The notes below the pieces were generated by a model. That model saw only the letters and a program-made list of their open reading frames with translations. It did no database searches and was not told where the DNA came from. A program made the position numbers and the translations under genes. DNA of 64,000 bases. Source: Lentinula raphanica. Its lineage: Eukaryota; Basidiomycota; Agaricomycetes; Agaricales; Omphalotaceae. Numbering within the stretch: position 1 is the stretch's first letter; every line of letters starts with the position of its first letter. Location of the stretch: NCBI GenBank assembly GCA_027919835.1, contig JANVFP010000025.1, forward strand, positions 496,001 through 560,000, in the 5' to 3' direction. Of this stretch, positions 9,501 to 24,156 are shown in pieces.

Positions 9501-11435
9501 CAGGATGGAATGGACATCACAAAGGAGATCAAATATGATGAAGGGTTGGATATCCAGGAGTTGCCCTAAAGCATTGATCGTCAAAGGTTTCTGCACATGG
9601 ACTACAGAGGCTAGCACCCGAGCAAAGTCTTGACGATCCTGGAAGTCAAGAATCTTCTGCAGTGCTGCAGAAAGGACTTCTGTGTACAGCATGTCAATGC
9701 TTAGAGCACTATCATATTCGCCCTTTGTCAGACTGGTTATATGTTCGAGTCGCCGTCTCAGGTCTCCACGAGAGTCAATGTATTTGCATACAGTGAAAGC
9801 ATATATGAAAAGTCCTCCAGCCTGTTCAACCAATTTCTGAACCAGCAGGCTATCCAGGGAAAGATCTAGCCAATCCAATTTCTTGGCAGCACAGGTTTTC
9901 TTTAGACGGTGACAATAATACAGATGGAGATCATTGTTCACGATTTCACGTTTGACATCATGCAATTTGAGCATCCGACGATGGTCTCTAGAGGAAAGAA
10001 GATTTTCGATGTAGGCAGCAGGACGGCAGCTGACCAACACTTTGAGTGACGGAATGAGGTGTATGTGTTCAAGGATAGCCAAGAGGAATTCCTCTGAAGT
10101 GTGTTCATCTTCACACTCATCCAGAGCGTCTATGACCAGGGCAATCATGGCAGAGGTATTGAGTGTCTTTAGTGGGTCTGCTATTAGCTTCTGGAATTGC
10201 TCGCGCGGTAAAGCAGATCCAAGGTAAAGATCTCGGGCCACTGTTTCCACCAGAGCATCTTGAAATTTTTGATTCCAGCCTGCCAGCTGGCATGCAATAG
10301 TAGGAAAGATGAGTTTGGGATTTTTACGATCCACAGAATCACGGGAGCAAAAGAATGAAGCAAGGAGGAGGTTTTGATCAGAGCCTAGATGATGTGCTAT
10401 CGAGAGGGCAATGGTTGTTTTCCCCATCCCTGCAGCACCATTGAGCCAATAAACCTGTTCATTTCCATCCTTGAACCAAGTCTGGATATCACTGAGGACT
10501 GATACACGAGTCCCATCCAGGCATTGATCTCGATCAATGCAGTTGTAGCGTGCACTATTCACAGGATTCAAGGAGAGTAGCTTCTGCGAGAGCTCTATCA
10601 TACTTTTCAGTCACAAGCACACAAATTACAATGATAGTTACTGTACCGATGGCCTATGTAAATTTTAAGTATCGGAGGGGGTCTGAGTCCTGGATCATAA
10701 CATACCTTGATCCCACGGATAGCTTCTTGGACACCACTTGAGATATGCAGTGAATTTGCCAGCTATTCAAGGTATATATGAGTCTCAAGCCATCAAGTTT
10801 GGCAAGACCAACTGACCATTATTCTGTCAATAGCATCCTTCACTTTCCGTATGAGACTTGCCACTTCGCTTTCATTGTCAGTAGTCTTTATGAATTGCAG
10901 AAGTTGGTGACTTGATTGGAGACTTTCAGCTGCCAAGTGTATATCAAATATCACCCTGTGAAGATTGAAGAGCAGATCAGGTCAAATCCAAGAGATGGGG
11001 GGCAAAAGGTGAAGAATAACAAACTTCTCAAATGATGCCATGTTCTTCTTGACCTCGGGAGTCACAGTCAAGCTGCTATTCTTGTAAGGAGAAAGTACAC
11101 CATCTAGACTTTCCACAGAGGTCAGCAGGTCTTGGAAACTCTGAGAGTTTGCAGCGTATTTCTGGCATTATGTGCGCATCAGTTCAGTACCAGGCGCAAA
11201 TTAGTTGGGACTCTGTACACACTTTGCACTGCTCAATGATGAACACAATCCCAGAGGCTGCAATCCCAACAACTGGTATCGTGTCAGACAGCTCCTTGAG
11301 GAGACGGACGGACATTTCGGCTGCGTTGGATGTCACCCGAAGAGCTTGCTTGGATTTGGAATCGCTGGGATTGGTAGGCGTAGTAGGTCGTGAAGGACGA
11401 AGACGATCCTTCATAGATTTGAACGTTTTCTTCAT
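6549..11435 (-). CDS. NACHT-WD40 STAND protein (NLR-like), apparently intact
   Basis: A large fungal STAND NTPase of the NACHT-WD40 type, thought to act in non-self recognition and programmed cell death. The main exon (10601-6549) is open for 1350 codons. Numbered from its first residue, the P-loop GAAGMGKT is at 55-62 and Walker B ALVIDALDEC at 154-163. A helical linker follows, then from about residue 640 degenerate WD blades (VTFSPDGES, CVFSSDGQAIALG, LAFSPNNN, VSFSPRGDLVAV). The first methionine of that ORF is probably intronic, since ATGATAG just before AGCTCTC is a splice acceptor. Upstream short exons supply an N-terminal helical domain starting MKKTFKSMKDRLRPS at 11435 with a LLKELSDTIP segment typical of mushroom NACHT proteins. 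A 45-nt sequence near 8948-8992 has intron-like ends but a length divisible by three. A broken paralogue lies at 13720-18501. Exon edges are by eye. Confidence 0.88.
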
Positions 11436-12135
11436 CGATGGTTGCGGTACAAGTAAGCTGTAAAGGTTGAAGCTAAGCGTTACGCATTATAATTTATAAG
11501 TACATGCCTGGTACATGAGGCTGCATGAGGCTGCAGGCTGCCTAGCTGCATGAGGTACCGGTAATCACTTGATGGATTGCCGCCATTGTGCCGAGGGTTC
11601 GTTCCCAATTTGTTCAGCTCTGGCTACATAGGAGGCATCATCTACTCCGATAAGTTAAGAGCAGGCTGTAGAGTCTAGACGAGGATAGAGACAGAGTGAG
11701 CAGATGTTATATCTTATGGGGGTTTGGCTGGGGCCTCGGCCCCGTGCGGGTGGGCAACACCACACAGCAAGGGAGCGAGTGCCAGAGCGTCCAACTCACC
11801 GGTAGGACACTGAATAAATCAGGGCGGGTGGGCTGGTCAAATTGAGAGTGTCGTATATGCGTTCTTGGCAATGAGAGAAGGAAGTAGGGAAGTAGGAAAG
11901 TTCGGCGCCTAATGTGAGAACCCGTCTCATAGACTCTCATTGCCATCCTTATCTTATCCTCTAATAAGCCGGCCTTTGGCCATTATCTCAGATCTCGAAC
12001 ATTCTCACTCAGTACGAATTCCGTCTTCTCTTTTTCGGTTCCAACCAATCCTTACCAGATTGGGTTTCGCCACAACTTGTGTCATCCTGATTCCTTGGTG
12101 GCCAAACACTAAGTAGCCGCTGTACTCCTAGGTAC
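11436..12135. other. Intergenic region upstream of the intact NACHT gene
   Basis: Homology with the second NACHT copy stops about 15 bp upstream of the ATG (shared CGGTACAAGT), so this copy has its own promoter. Short C/T-rich stretches and small ORFs occur, but no recognisable gene. The CpG frequency here is visibly higher than left of 11 kb. Confidence 0.5.
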
Positions 12136-12199
12136 TTTGAGCTTACAAGAAGGTGTGGCCATCGTTGCATCTTCCTCGCCATGCTCTTCCTATGGGTTG

Positions 12200-13345
12200 G
12201 CGGTAAGGTTGGATATCATGTCACGGCTCGAAAAGATGTTTGGATGTTTCTTAGCCGGAGACGTTCTCAGCTTTGGTAGGATCGTTTTTGGATCGTTTAC
12301 TGGGGTAAGCATTGATCCAACCTCTTTGTATCTCCGCCAACGCTAATTGAAATCTTGTTCCCAGTAGGCACCTGTGGCTGCAACTGCAAATTAGTATCCC
12401 CCCGAGTCTGTTTTGCTTCCATCCTAGGCGCCGCATTAATGACCATCACAGATCCGGCGTACGTTTCTGCGTATGGAGACGGCAGCATGGGTGGATTGGT
12501 AGCCCAGGCGCTATCGCCTTGGGGCGGGTCTGGTAAATTGCCGCTGGTGGTTTTAGCCTTATCGGTGATGTCAGCTCCTTTGTGCTACTTTCCCAATCCT
12601 AGTGCATTGAGCTGACCTACCAAATTACTCGTAGTGCTAATAACATGGTAAACACTTACTCGACGGGTATCTTTATCCAAGCTCTGGGACGACCGTTCGC
12701 GGCTGTTCCGCGGATATTCTGGACGCTTGTTGGTTTTGCAGCTTATAACCGTGTTGTTGGCCAGATGATCTACCGAAACTAAGTTTTTTGTGTCCCATTT
12801 TCCAAGATCGTTGGACGCGAACATTTCTCCGGTATTTTTTCAAATTTCTTGTCCATCCTCAGCTACTGGACGGCCTTTTCATGGTCATCACCCTCGAGGA
12901 ACACGTCATCTTTAGAAAAAGCGGCGGTCCTCTAGGAGGGTATCATTTGGATGATTGGGATTCGCCCTCAAAGTATGTTGTCGCAATACACCCTGCCAAT
13001 AACGTCGTCGTTCATGAATGAATCCGAAACGACTTCCTCTCGGTGTGCTGTGGTGGGAATGGCTGAGGTGCGCATTTCTCTACTCATCAACGTAAACCAT
13101 AAAACTGATTCGTGTGCTCTTCGTTCTAGGTATAGTACATCGGTCTCATCGGTGTCCTCGCAGGAAATCCCGAGTTCGGCGGTGATCTTGGGTTCGAGGT
13201 AGGTACAAGTTTTCAACTTGTCCGACGTAAGTTGACTTACTGATATGCGTCCTTGTTCAGCTTGCTGGAGCATTCGCGGCTGTTACCTACCGGTATTACG
13301 GTGGTTGGAGATTAGATCGGTTGGACGCTAAAGCGCTAACAACTC
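12200..13345 (+). pseudogene. Decayed FCY2-like purine/cytosine permease (NCS1 family)
   Basis: Several plus-strand fragments in the right order match the NCS1 purine-cytosine permease family of membrane transporters. They are FLAGDVLSFG-IVFGSFTG (about 12250-12300), LGAALMTITDPAYVSAYGDG then LVAQALSPWGG (about 12425-12535), a segment close to QALGRPFAAVPRIFWTLVGF (about 12670-12740), REHFSGIFSNFLSILSYWTA then a VITLEEHVIFR segment (12815-12915), NPEFGGDLGFE (about 13165-13195), and an LAGAFAAVTYRYYGGW segment after a plausible intron. The pieces need several frame changes; one is a missing T in the run after TACTGGACGGCC near 12872. The 5' part is missing or unrecognisable. It lies wholly between the two NACHT copies and in the opposite orientation. 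Confidence 0.75.
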
Positions 13346-13719
13346 GAAGCCATCATTACTCGAAAGGTCATAATTACCATCAGCCATTTGTGGGTATATA
13401 CAAATGTACTGCTGCTCTATATGAGGAGAGTCCTAAGCTATAGCTACCTTGTGATTATGGATGAAAGAGTATCTGAGCGTGTCTTGATCGTATGCGGTTC
13501 TAAAGTTGGTCACCACGCCGATGGATAATGCAGAGGAAGATACATCTTCATTTCAGCTCAGCGATCCCCGACTGATCAGCTAGCCCAATCATGCAATACT
13601 TGAAGTTGTAAGATGATCAATGTAGGGGTGTCGGTACTTCTGGGGAACGTCCAAGGGGCACAACTTGTATCACCTGTACAGGGATGTACATGGGGCATGG
13701 GGAGTACATTCCAGTATAC
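13346..13719. other. Intergenic, nothing recognisable
   Basis: No ORF of note. It lies between the permease relic and the 3' end of the broken NACHT copy. Homology to the other NACHT gene begins only at about 13730. Confidence 0.4.
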
Positions 13720-16700
13720 TCAAGTCTGAATGATAGATTCTACCCGTGGAACATGAACGAATAACAAGTTTGACTGAGTATCACGAGAGATGAACGCAAA
13801 GTAATCACCATCTGAGGCGCGCGAGTACCACTGCCATGTGCCACGGAAGTGACTCGGAGAAAGCCAGAAACAGAGACGACCCTCGGCATCTGCTATCCAA
13901 GCAGGATCACCGTCGAATTTAGGACGCAGCGTTTTGAGGATTCCATCTCGTTTGTAGAACTCTTTTCCGTTCTTCCAGAAATGCTTCACCTCTACTCTCT
14001 CGAATTCGTCGTGCTTCCCGGGCGGAAAATCTTGCTCGTGGTTCACCAATTCCTGCCCAGTGGCAACTTCGTAAATTCCGGAAGGTGCAAGGACATACTG
14101 ACAGTCAAGGCTGAAGTAGAGCTGGAAATTTGTTTTGGTATAATGAACCGGATTGGAGACCGATAATTTCCACCACTCAAAAGCACTCCGACATTGTTGT
14201 AAGCTTTTTTCATACTCGACATCGTGTATGTCACGGTGTTGCCTTAAGTAAAAAGGTGCTCGGACATGGAGCTTGTGGTAGTGAGGCGCTAGCCATTGAT
14301 AGTTGAACCGTATTGCTCGCAGGGAATACGAGCTGCCTTGAGCTGACTCGTCAGTGAAAGGAGCGTCGTCATGTGGGGTAAACCCTGTCAAGGATGTTCT
14401 GAGCTGATTGAATCTCTGCCATCCAGAGTCAGTGAGTTTCCAGATATCCACGATGAGAGCAGTCGCAATAGCAAGCGTTGTAGAGTCTGAACTGAACGCC
14501 GCCGCACAGGTCGCAGGGATGAAGCCATTGGCTTCTGGGGGCGCCGGTATGGTCAATTCGAGGAGAGCTTCAAAAGATGGATCGGAGCAGTCTAGCGTCG
14601 AAAGCGACCAGATACGAGATTCCTCGAGATTTGAACAAGCGATGAATTTTCCATTGGAGCTAGCCGACAAAGCATTTGGTGCGTCCATCTGAGCGTCCCA
14701 GGTCTGAACAAGAGAACCAGTCTCACAGTCCCATATCGTTAACATCCCGGCAACATCCCCAGATAAGCAGAAACGACTGTCTGCCATGTATGTCAAGGCA
14801 ATAGCTGATTGTGAGCCACTATCATCGCGAGAGTTCGTATAGTCAACGATACTCTCCGGAGATCAGACATGGACCATTCCATTGTTATCGCGGCAAGCAA
14901 TAAATTGGCTTTTAGGGGAGAACGATACCGCTCTCAGATGAGCGGGATAAGGACTATTAAGAGGGCCAACATGATGAATACTTTTATCCGCTATAGATAG
15001 CAAATGAAGTTCGGGACCAAAGCAGACCACAAAGGAGTTGAGAATCTGAGAAAAGGCGACTATGGGTAAAGAGTTCGAGTAATCCGCAAAGGAGGGAAAT
15101 TGATAACTCGCGACCATTTGTGACGAGGTGACACTCCATATCTGGATAACGCCATAAACTAGACACAATGCGAGTGCTTGCCCATACAAGGAGAACACGC
15201 AGGACGCCACTTATTGTGGATCCATGTCCAACTCGGAAACAAGCGCAGTTTCAGAAGTGAGTTTCCGCAGTTCGGCCCCAATGAGATAATGACTATTCGA
15301 CAAGGCGAAGCAACGATAGGATTGAATATGAGATGAAGAGAATATGATTTCTTCCCATGTCGCTGTATTCCAGACAATTTGTACGGATGGGCTCGAATAG
15401 CCAACGTAACAGAAATTGGGGGAAGCTTTGATTACTGGAAGGAACATATTCGCTCCCTCCATCGATTTGTAAAGAAGACGAGTGTGAGCACCGGTCTCTG
15501 AGTCCCATAAACTGATGTAGGAATAGCTCCGATACGGCATTTTGATGTCGCTCAGCAAGGTGCAACATGTCACAATCGTGCCCGAAGGAAGCCACACCGT
15601 CGAAACCATGCCTGGTTGTAGATTGTCAGAGTCAATAGCTGGGAAAGGTGCGTCGACACCAGGAATCTTCTCATAATCCCATGCACCGGAAACAGGCGAA
15701 CTTGGGAGGATTTGTGAGATTGCTGAAGTTGCTGAGGATAGAATGTTGGCAGAGCTCATCAGATAGTCTATATCGAGAATATTTCCCTCGTCGAGTGAAA
15801 ATGCTACTGTGTCGCTAAACGGACTGAGGTCAAGTGAGCGAACAAGAGGGTTCCAGGTTCTGCGTTGTTGACCTGTAATTTTCCAGCCTGGAGGAAGATA
15901 GTGGGAATACTGGTGAAAGATCAAGGTATTTTGAGGAAGGAACAGGAGGAATGTCAAGTATATTTGCTGTGCATGTTCGGGACGAAATATTGGAAAAAAA
16001 CTCATTTGCTGCATGGTATGCATCGTCAAGGAGCCGCAGTGCTGGGTGCCTCTGAAGACCTTTGGTTGCCAACAGGGACTAAGTTGAGTGAGTAACAATA
16101 AGTAGATACAGAAGAAAAAAACATACCGTCAAGGACATCTTACCATTCAACAAAACTTTGACTACCAGGGCCGACGCATCGAGGAGGCAAATACATTCAA
16201 ACCAGAATAGCAACTTCTTGCTCGTGAATTGTAGCAGTTCATGAAGAAGCAAGTCGCCTTCCTCTCGATCTCGAAGGTCATCAGATGAAACAGACCAGAA
16301 ATGGTCTGCCCAATAGATGATCGCGTAACGGAGCGCCTCTGAGATATCAGCCTGAAGAGGATGGGACGATGTATCACCAGCAGAAGGTAGACTGTCACTG
16401 TACGGAGTGATACGTTTCAACGCTCTGTTCAAGCAGCGGAGACAACAAAGGGTCATGTCGGTGTGATGTAACGATGAAGGGACATAGAGCTCTCTCAGTC
16501 CAACCCGATCACAAGCTACCAGATAATCCGGGAAAGAAGCATGCAAAGTATGCACCTTGAACTCATTGGAAAATGCTTCCAAGTCATCTGGCACAAGCAA
16601 GATGGAATGGACATCACGAAGAAGATCGTTTATGTTGGAAGGTTTGATATCCAGAAGCTGACCCAGAGCATTCATCGTCAAAGGTTGCTGAGCGTGCACT

Positions 16701-18501
16701 ACATAGGCAAGCACTCGAGCAAAGTCTCGACGATCCTGGGATTCGGGAATCTTCTTCAGTGCTGCAGAAAGGACTTCTGTGTACAGCATGTCAATGCTTA
16801 AAGCACTATCATGCTCGCCCTTGTACAGACTGGTTACGTGTTCGAGTTTCCGTCTCACATCCCCGCGAGAGTCAATGTATTTGCATACAGTGACAGCAAC
16901 TATGAAAAGTCCTCCGGCCTGCTCAACCAATTTCTGAACCAGCCCATCCAGCGAATGATCAGCCCAATCCAATTTCTTGGCGGCCCAGATTTCCTTGAGA
17001 CGGTGACGATAATACAGACGAAGATCATTGTTCACTATTTCGCGCGGAACATGATGCAATTTGAGCATTCGACGGTGGTCTCCGGAGGAAAGAAGATTTT
17101 CTACGTAGGCAGCAGGACGGCAACTAACCAACACTTTGAGTGACGAAATAAGGTGTATATGTCGAAGGATAGCCAAGAGGAAGTTTTCTGAAGTGCGTTC
17201 ACCTTCGCACTCATCTAGAGCGTCTATGACTATGGCGATTGGAGTAGGCGTATTGAGTGACTTTAGTGGGTCCATTATCAGTCTCTGGAATTGCTCGTGC
17301 GGTAAAGCAGATACAAGGTAAGGAAGTCGGGCTATTGTTTCCACCAGAGCATCTTGGAACTCTTGACTCCAGCTAGCCAGTTGGTATGCGATAGTAGGAA
17401 AGATGGAAGTTGGATTTTTACGATCCGCGGAATCCCGGGAGCAGAAGAATGAAGCAAAGAGGAGGTCTTGATCAGAGCCTAGACGATGTGCTATCGAGAG
17501 GGCAATGGTTGTTTTTCCCATTCCTGCAGCGCCGTTGAGCCAATAAACCTGTTCGTTCCCCTCCTTGAACCAAGTCTGGATATCGTCGAGGACTGATACA
17601 CGAGTCCCATCCAGGCATTGATCTCGATCAATGCAATTGTAGCGTGCGCTGTGCACAGGAATCAAGGAGAGTAGGTTCTGTGAGAGCGCTGTCATAGTGT
17701 TTAGTTACAAGCATGCGAGCTACAGTGATAGCGACTGTACCAATGGCCTATGTAAGAATTGAGTATCGGAGAGGTTCTGAGTCCTGAAGCATGACGTACC
17801 TTGATCCCGCGGATGGCTTCTTGGACACCACTTGAGATCTCCAGCAAGTTCGCGAGCTACTTAAGGTATATGTGTGTGAAATTGTCGAGTTTGGCAATTT
17901 CGACTGACCATTATCCTGTCAATAGCCTCCTTCACCTTCTGTATGAGACTCGCAACTCGGCTTTCGTTATCGGCAGTATTGATAAATTGGAGGATTCGGT
18001 TACTGGATTGAAGCCTTTCAACTTCTAATCGTATATCGGATATCGCGCTGTGAGGATCGAAGAACCAATCGGGTCGAATTCAAGAGATTGTGGCAGATGA
18101 CGAACTTATCGAACAATTCCATAATCTTTCTGACCTCGGGAGTCACAGTCGAGCCACCATTCTTGTAAGGAGAAAGTACACGATCTAGACTTTCCACAGA
18201 GCTCAACAGGTCTTGGAAACTTTGAGAATTTTCAGCGTATTTCTGTCCATCAGATTAATCTCAGATCCCAATCAGTTGGCATTGCACGCACTTTGCTCTG
18301 CTCAATGATGAATACAACCCCAGAGGCCGCGATCCCGATGAAAGGTATCGTGTCAGACAGTTCCTTGAGGAGACGGACAGATATTTCGGCGGCGTTCAAG
18401 GTTACCCGAAGAACTTGCTTGGATTTGGAATCACTCTGAATGGTAGGCGTAGGTCCTGAAGGACGAAGACGAGCCTTCAGAGATCCCAGTGTTTTCTTCA
18501 T
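13720..18501 (-). pseudogene. NACHT-WD40 paralogue broken by two nonsense codons and a frameshift
   Basis: It is a full-length relative of the gene at 6549-11435, with the same exon order. The N-terminal exon starts MKKTLGSLKARLRPS at 18501. Small exons follow (about 18240-18090, 18050-17915 and 17840-17800), then the NACHT exon (17690-16120) with GAAGMGKT and IAIVIDALDEC. An intron at about 16123-16075 ends in TTAG. The frame then shifts near a T-run at about 16000 and continues to 15214. A glutamine codon in the equivalent of MEPQQVASC is TAA at 15211-15213. Further on, the tryptophan of a VHVWS-type blade is TGA at 14863-14865. The frame then stays open to 13720. The intact copy ends in a longer tail. 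Both nonsense changes are C-to-T type transitions. A truncated product from the N-terminal and NACHT part is still possible. Confidence 0.85.
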
Positions 18502-18519
18502 CGACGGTCGCGGTACAAG

Positions 18520-19062
18520 TTGTTGAAGAACATGCTTCCCGCTGCCCGAAAGGGTACAAAGCCAGTGAGGTGATTGAATTGATGACTTGTGCCCATTGCC
18601 GAAGTGCCACTTTCTGTCATTTCTGGCGTTGCTTGTAGGTACTAGGTGATTACTAGGAGAGTTGGCGTTGTAGATTCCTTTGACGAGTCCTTGAGCGACG
18701 TCAAGAAACGCAACAAACGCGGCCATAGTTTGCCTAGTAAACGAAACCGGGTCAGACAACCGAAAGATGAACGAGGATGAACGACTCACATTTGCCATTG
18801 ATTCGATACAGTTCAGCAGCATTCAGCTCTTCCCAAGATCCAACATGCGATGGTAGCAGAGACGAAAAGAAAGAAAATAAATGCAGTATCAGTTTAGTTT
18901 TGGCGGAAGAGACCAGAGCCGCCGAGATTCGTCAGTGCTAAATTATGCGTGAGAACTTTTTGATGGCTGCGACTGACCTTCGAGCTCTTTGGTCATTTCA
19001 ATTTTGCTTCGCGCTTCTGGATACCCTTTCTTGGTGCACTCATTTCTCGACACTCCTAGGAT
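18520..19062. other. Intergenic; possible minus-strand exon pair of unknown gene
   Basis: Between the NACHT pseudogene start and GEM1, the minus strand has an intron-like GTGAGT...TAG interval at about 18730-18786. It is bounded by codons that read ELNAAELYRINGK on one side and a leucine/lysine-rich segment on the other. This could be the tail of an unrecognised gene or a 5' leader of the NACHT copy. The bases just before 19063 must contain the GEM1 promoter. Confidence 0.3.
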
Positions 19063-21770
<2,708 letters not shown>

Positions 21771-22065
21771 GAAGACAGTTATTCTATAGATGCACATAAT
21801 CTAATGCATGTTCAAAATCCTTGGAGTGAGTACAACGAACGTTCAAGAACACGAATTCAAGTCAGAATTTGTGAGATGAGGTCATGTGAGGCGCATTTCA
21901 AGTTATGTATGAGATCCTGCCGTGCGCTTTACATGCTGGATAATTTCAACTTTCCTTCTTACTGTCATCTTTCTCTCCGCTTCTCATCCTCGCCAGCTCA
22001 TACCTCTATATTGGTAGCCTGGGCGATTAAATCAGACCTTTATTGTTTCGATCTATCTTGCAATC
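21771..22065. other. Intergenic between GEM1 and the VWA gene
   Basis: It contains a plus-strand ORF without recognisable content (from 21804). C/T-rich stretches near 21950-22000 are typical of fungal promoters. Confidence 0.4.
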
Positions 22066-23809
22066 ATGGATGAAGACATGGATTTCGACACTGGTTCTGC
22101 CTCACAACCTAATGCTTTCCAACAATCCAATACACATCACTCTAATGGACAGGACCCCGATAGGAAGATGCTGTAAGCTTCTGAGCTCACTCTACAGAGT
22201 CTTTCTAATTATTCCCTTTAGCGACCTAGTATTCGTGCAAGACTGTACAGGAAGCCAAGGCAGCTACATCTCCTCTGCCACGAAGAACATTGAAAACATC
22301 TGTGGCCATATCTTTGAGTCGGGAAAACTACAGGCTGTTGAAGACCTTCGAATCGGTCTGGTCGCTTTCCGAGATCATCCACCTCAGGATCACACCTACA
22401 TCGTCAAGAACTTTGGCTTTTCTTCCGATATAAGCAAGGTACAAAAGGATCTATCCACTTTGTATGCTTCTGGTGGAGGGGATGGTCCAGAGGCTGTCAC
22501 GGCAGCTTTGGTTGAGGCCCTGAACATGGATTGGAGGGAACATGCCAGCAGGATGGTCGTTCTCATTGCTGATGCCCCGCCTCATGGGATCGGTGAATAT
22601 GGAGACGGTACGTTATCTGATTTCGTTTTGAATGTCCGCTCTTCGCTGATTCTCCAGGCCTCAGGATTCGACGATGGTTCACCAGATGGTTACGACCCGT
22701 TACAGATCGCACGGCAGATGGCCAGTCGAGGAATAACATTAGTTTGTACAATCTGTATCCATCTGCTTGAGATGAGTTTCTGATTCTTGGAACGCCCTCG
22801 TTTAGTTTTTCGTCGCTTGCGAGCCTGCACTTAGTGGATACCAGGTAAGTCAACAATTTCAATTCACAATATCGACTTTGAGGGCAAATTTAATACGTAG
22901 TATGCTACGGACTTTTACAAAGCGATCACATCCATAACCTCTGGCCTCATGCTACCGCTAACCACAGCCGATCTTCTCACACATGCGATTGTGGGGAGTG
23001 TTCTGGAAAACCTGGATATGGAACGCCTTGTTCGAGAGGTAGGAGCTGCCGTGGCGCAACGTATCCTCGGTAACAACGAAAGCGTGGACGATGTGGCTAG
23101 AGAGCTGCACGAGAGGCTCCTACTACGAAATGAAAGCACCAAGAAGGTCGTGATAGAGAGCATCTACAAGGACTCAGAGGAGTCTCGGCATAATGTCGCG
23201 GTGTTCACCGAAGCACCGTCTTTGGCTGATGCCAGACCTCTCCTAAAAAGAGTAAGTATTATACAGCACACACAAATTATGGACCTGCTGTAACTGAAAT
23301 CTGCTCTTAAGGTACAGGGTACTCGCTTCACAGATAAATACCTAGCAGCTAGAGCAGGACTAACACGAAGCAGTTACACCTATACTTCGCACTACGCGCC
23401 TGCAACGCCTCCTCGGTCCCCTCCTACCAAAGCAGCCTCATCCCCCACAGGCTCCTCATTCTCATCCACCGGATCCCCTCCACGTAAAGTTGTCACAGAT
23501 TTCGCAGCATTCGGTGCACCGAAGAACGCTAGTGTCTTTGGTACCGCTGTGGCTTCCTCGCCATTTTCGCTTGCAGGTGGTCAGGCGGCGTTCGGGGGTA
23601 TGAGAGCTGGTGCTGGAAGAACCGCTTTCGATGATGATGACGATGATGACGATGATGGTAGACAACGTGTCGAGTTGAGAGAGGATTCCATATCGTTGGA
23701 TCAGGTATAATTTATTATTGTCATTCCCGATTTAACTTGCGCTGAATCTGCTCTGCTCTAGGCCAAGCGAATCGCAATGCAGAGTGCCTGGAGAAGTGCC
23801 AGAGCGTGA
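22066..23809 (+). CDS. von Willebrand factor A domain protein (VwkA-like, kinase domain absent)
   Basis: The start MDEDMDFDTGSA at 22066 is followed by an intron and then a VWA domain. DLVFVQDCTGSQGSY carries a MIDAS-type D-x-T-x-S metal site. RIGLVAFRDHPP, the glycine-rich ASGGGDGPEAV and VVLIADAPPHG are the other core VWA motifs. They resemble the VWA half of the Dictyostelium/fungal vwkA group, but no alpha-kinase domain follows. The C-terminal part is low-complexity and proline/serine-rich (about 23395-23480), then has an acidic run of nine aspartates (about 23631-23657). It ends AMQSAWRSARA at 23809. About five introns are visible. Function is unknown; an intracellular scaffold role is plausible because there is no signal peptide. 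Confidence 0.85.
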
Positions 23810-24156
23810 TTTGTCTGGCTTGATCATCACGAATGGATTTCGTTCTCTCAACATCATCATTTGCCTTGGTACTTTGTTCAACTGTTCAACTTTTTCTGTT
23901 ACTTACTTTTGCGCCTATCGGAGCAGGGATTTGTTGTATTTGAGTAACTTCAAGCCAGTGATTTATCCATCATTGCAGTCTTGGAAAAAGCAAAGGACGT
24001 CCGCCATATGCATCTATTTTTCTAATACCTACTGTTTCAAGCTTGAAACGATTAATGTAATTATCACTAGATAACTTTTGAAGCCCGGCTCGCTTGTTAT
24101 GTCTGAAATCAGACTGCGTCCATGTATATCATGAACGGCAATGTATGAAATTTGAA
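23810..24156. other. Intergenic between convergent genes
   Basis: This is the 3' region of the VWA gene and of the minus-strand G-patch gene. There are only chance ORFs, and no terminator-like structure stands out. Confidence 0.4.

Noticed and set aside
6549..10601. Treating the first methionine of the 1350-codon ORF as the protein start
   Set aside because: The ATG lies in ATGATAG, which acts as the splice acceptor; the paralogue has ATGACAG at the same place, and upstream exons supply the usual N-terminal domain.
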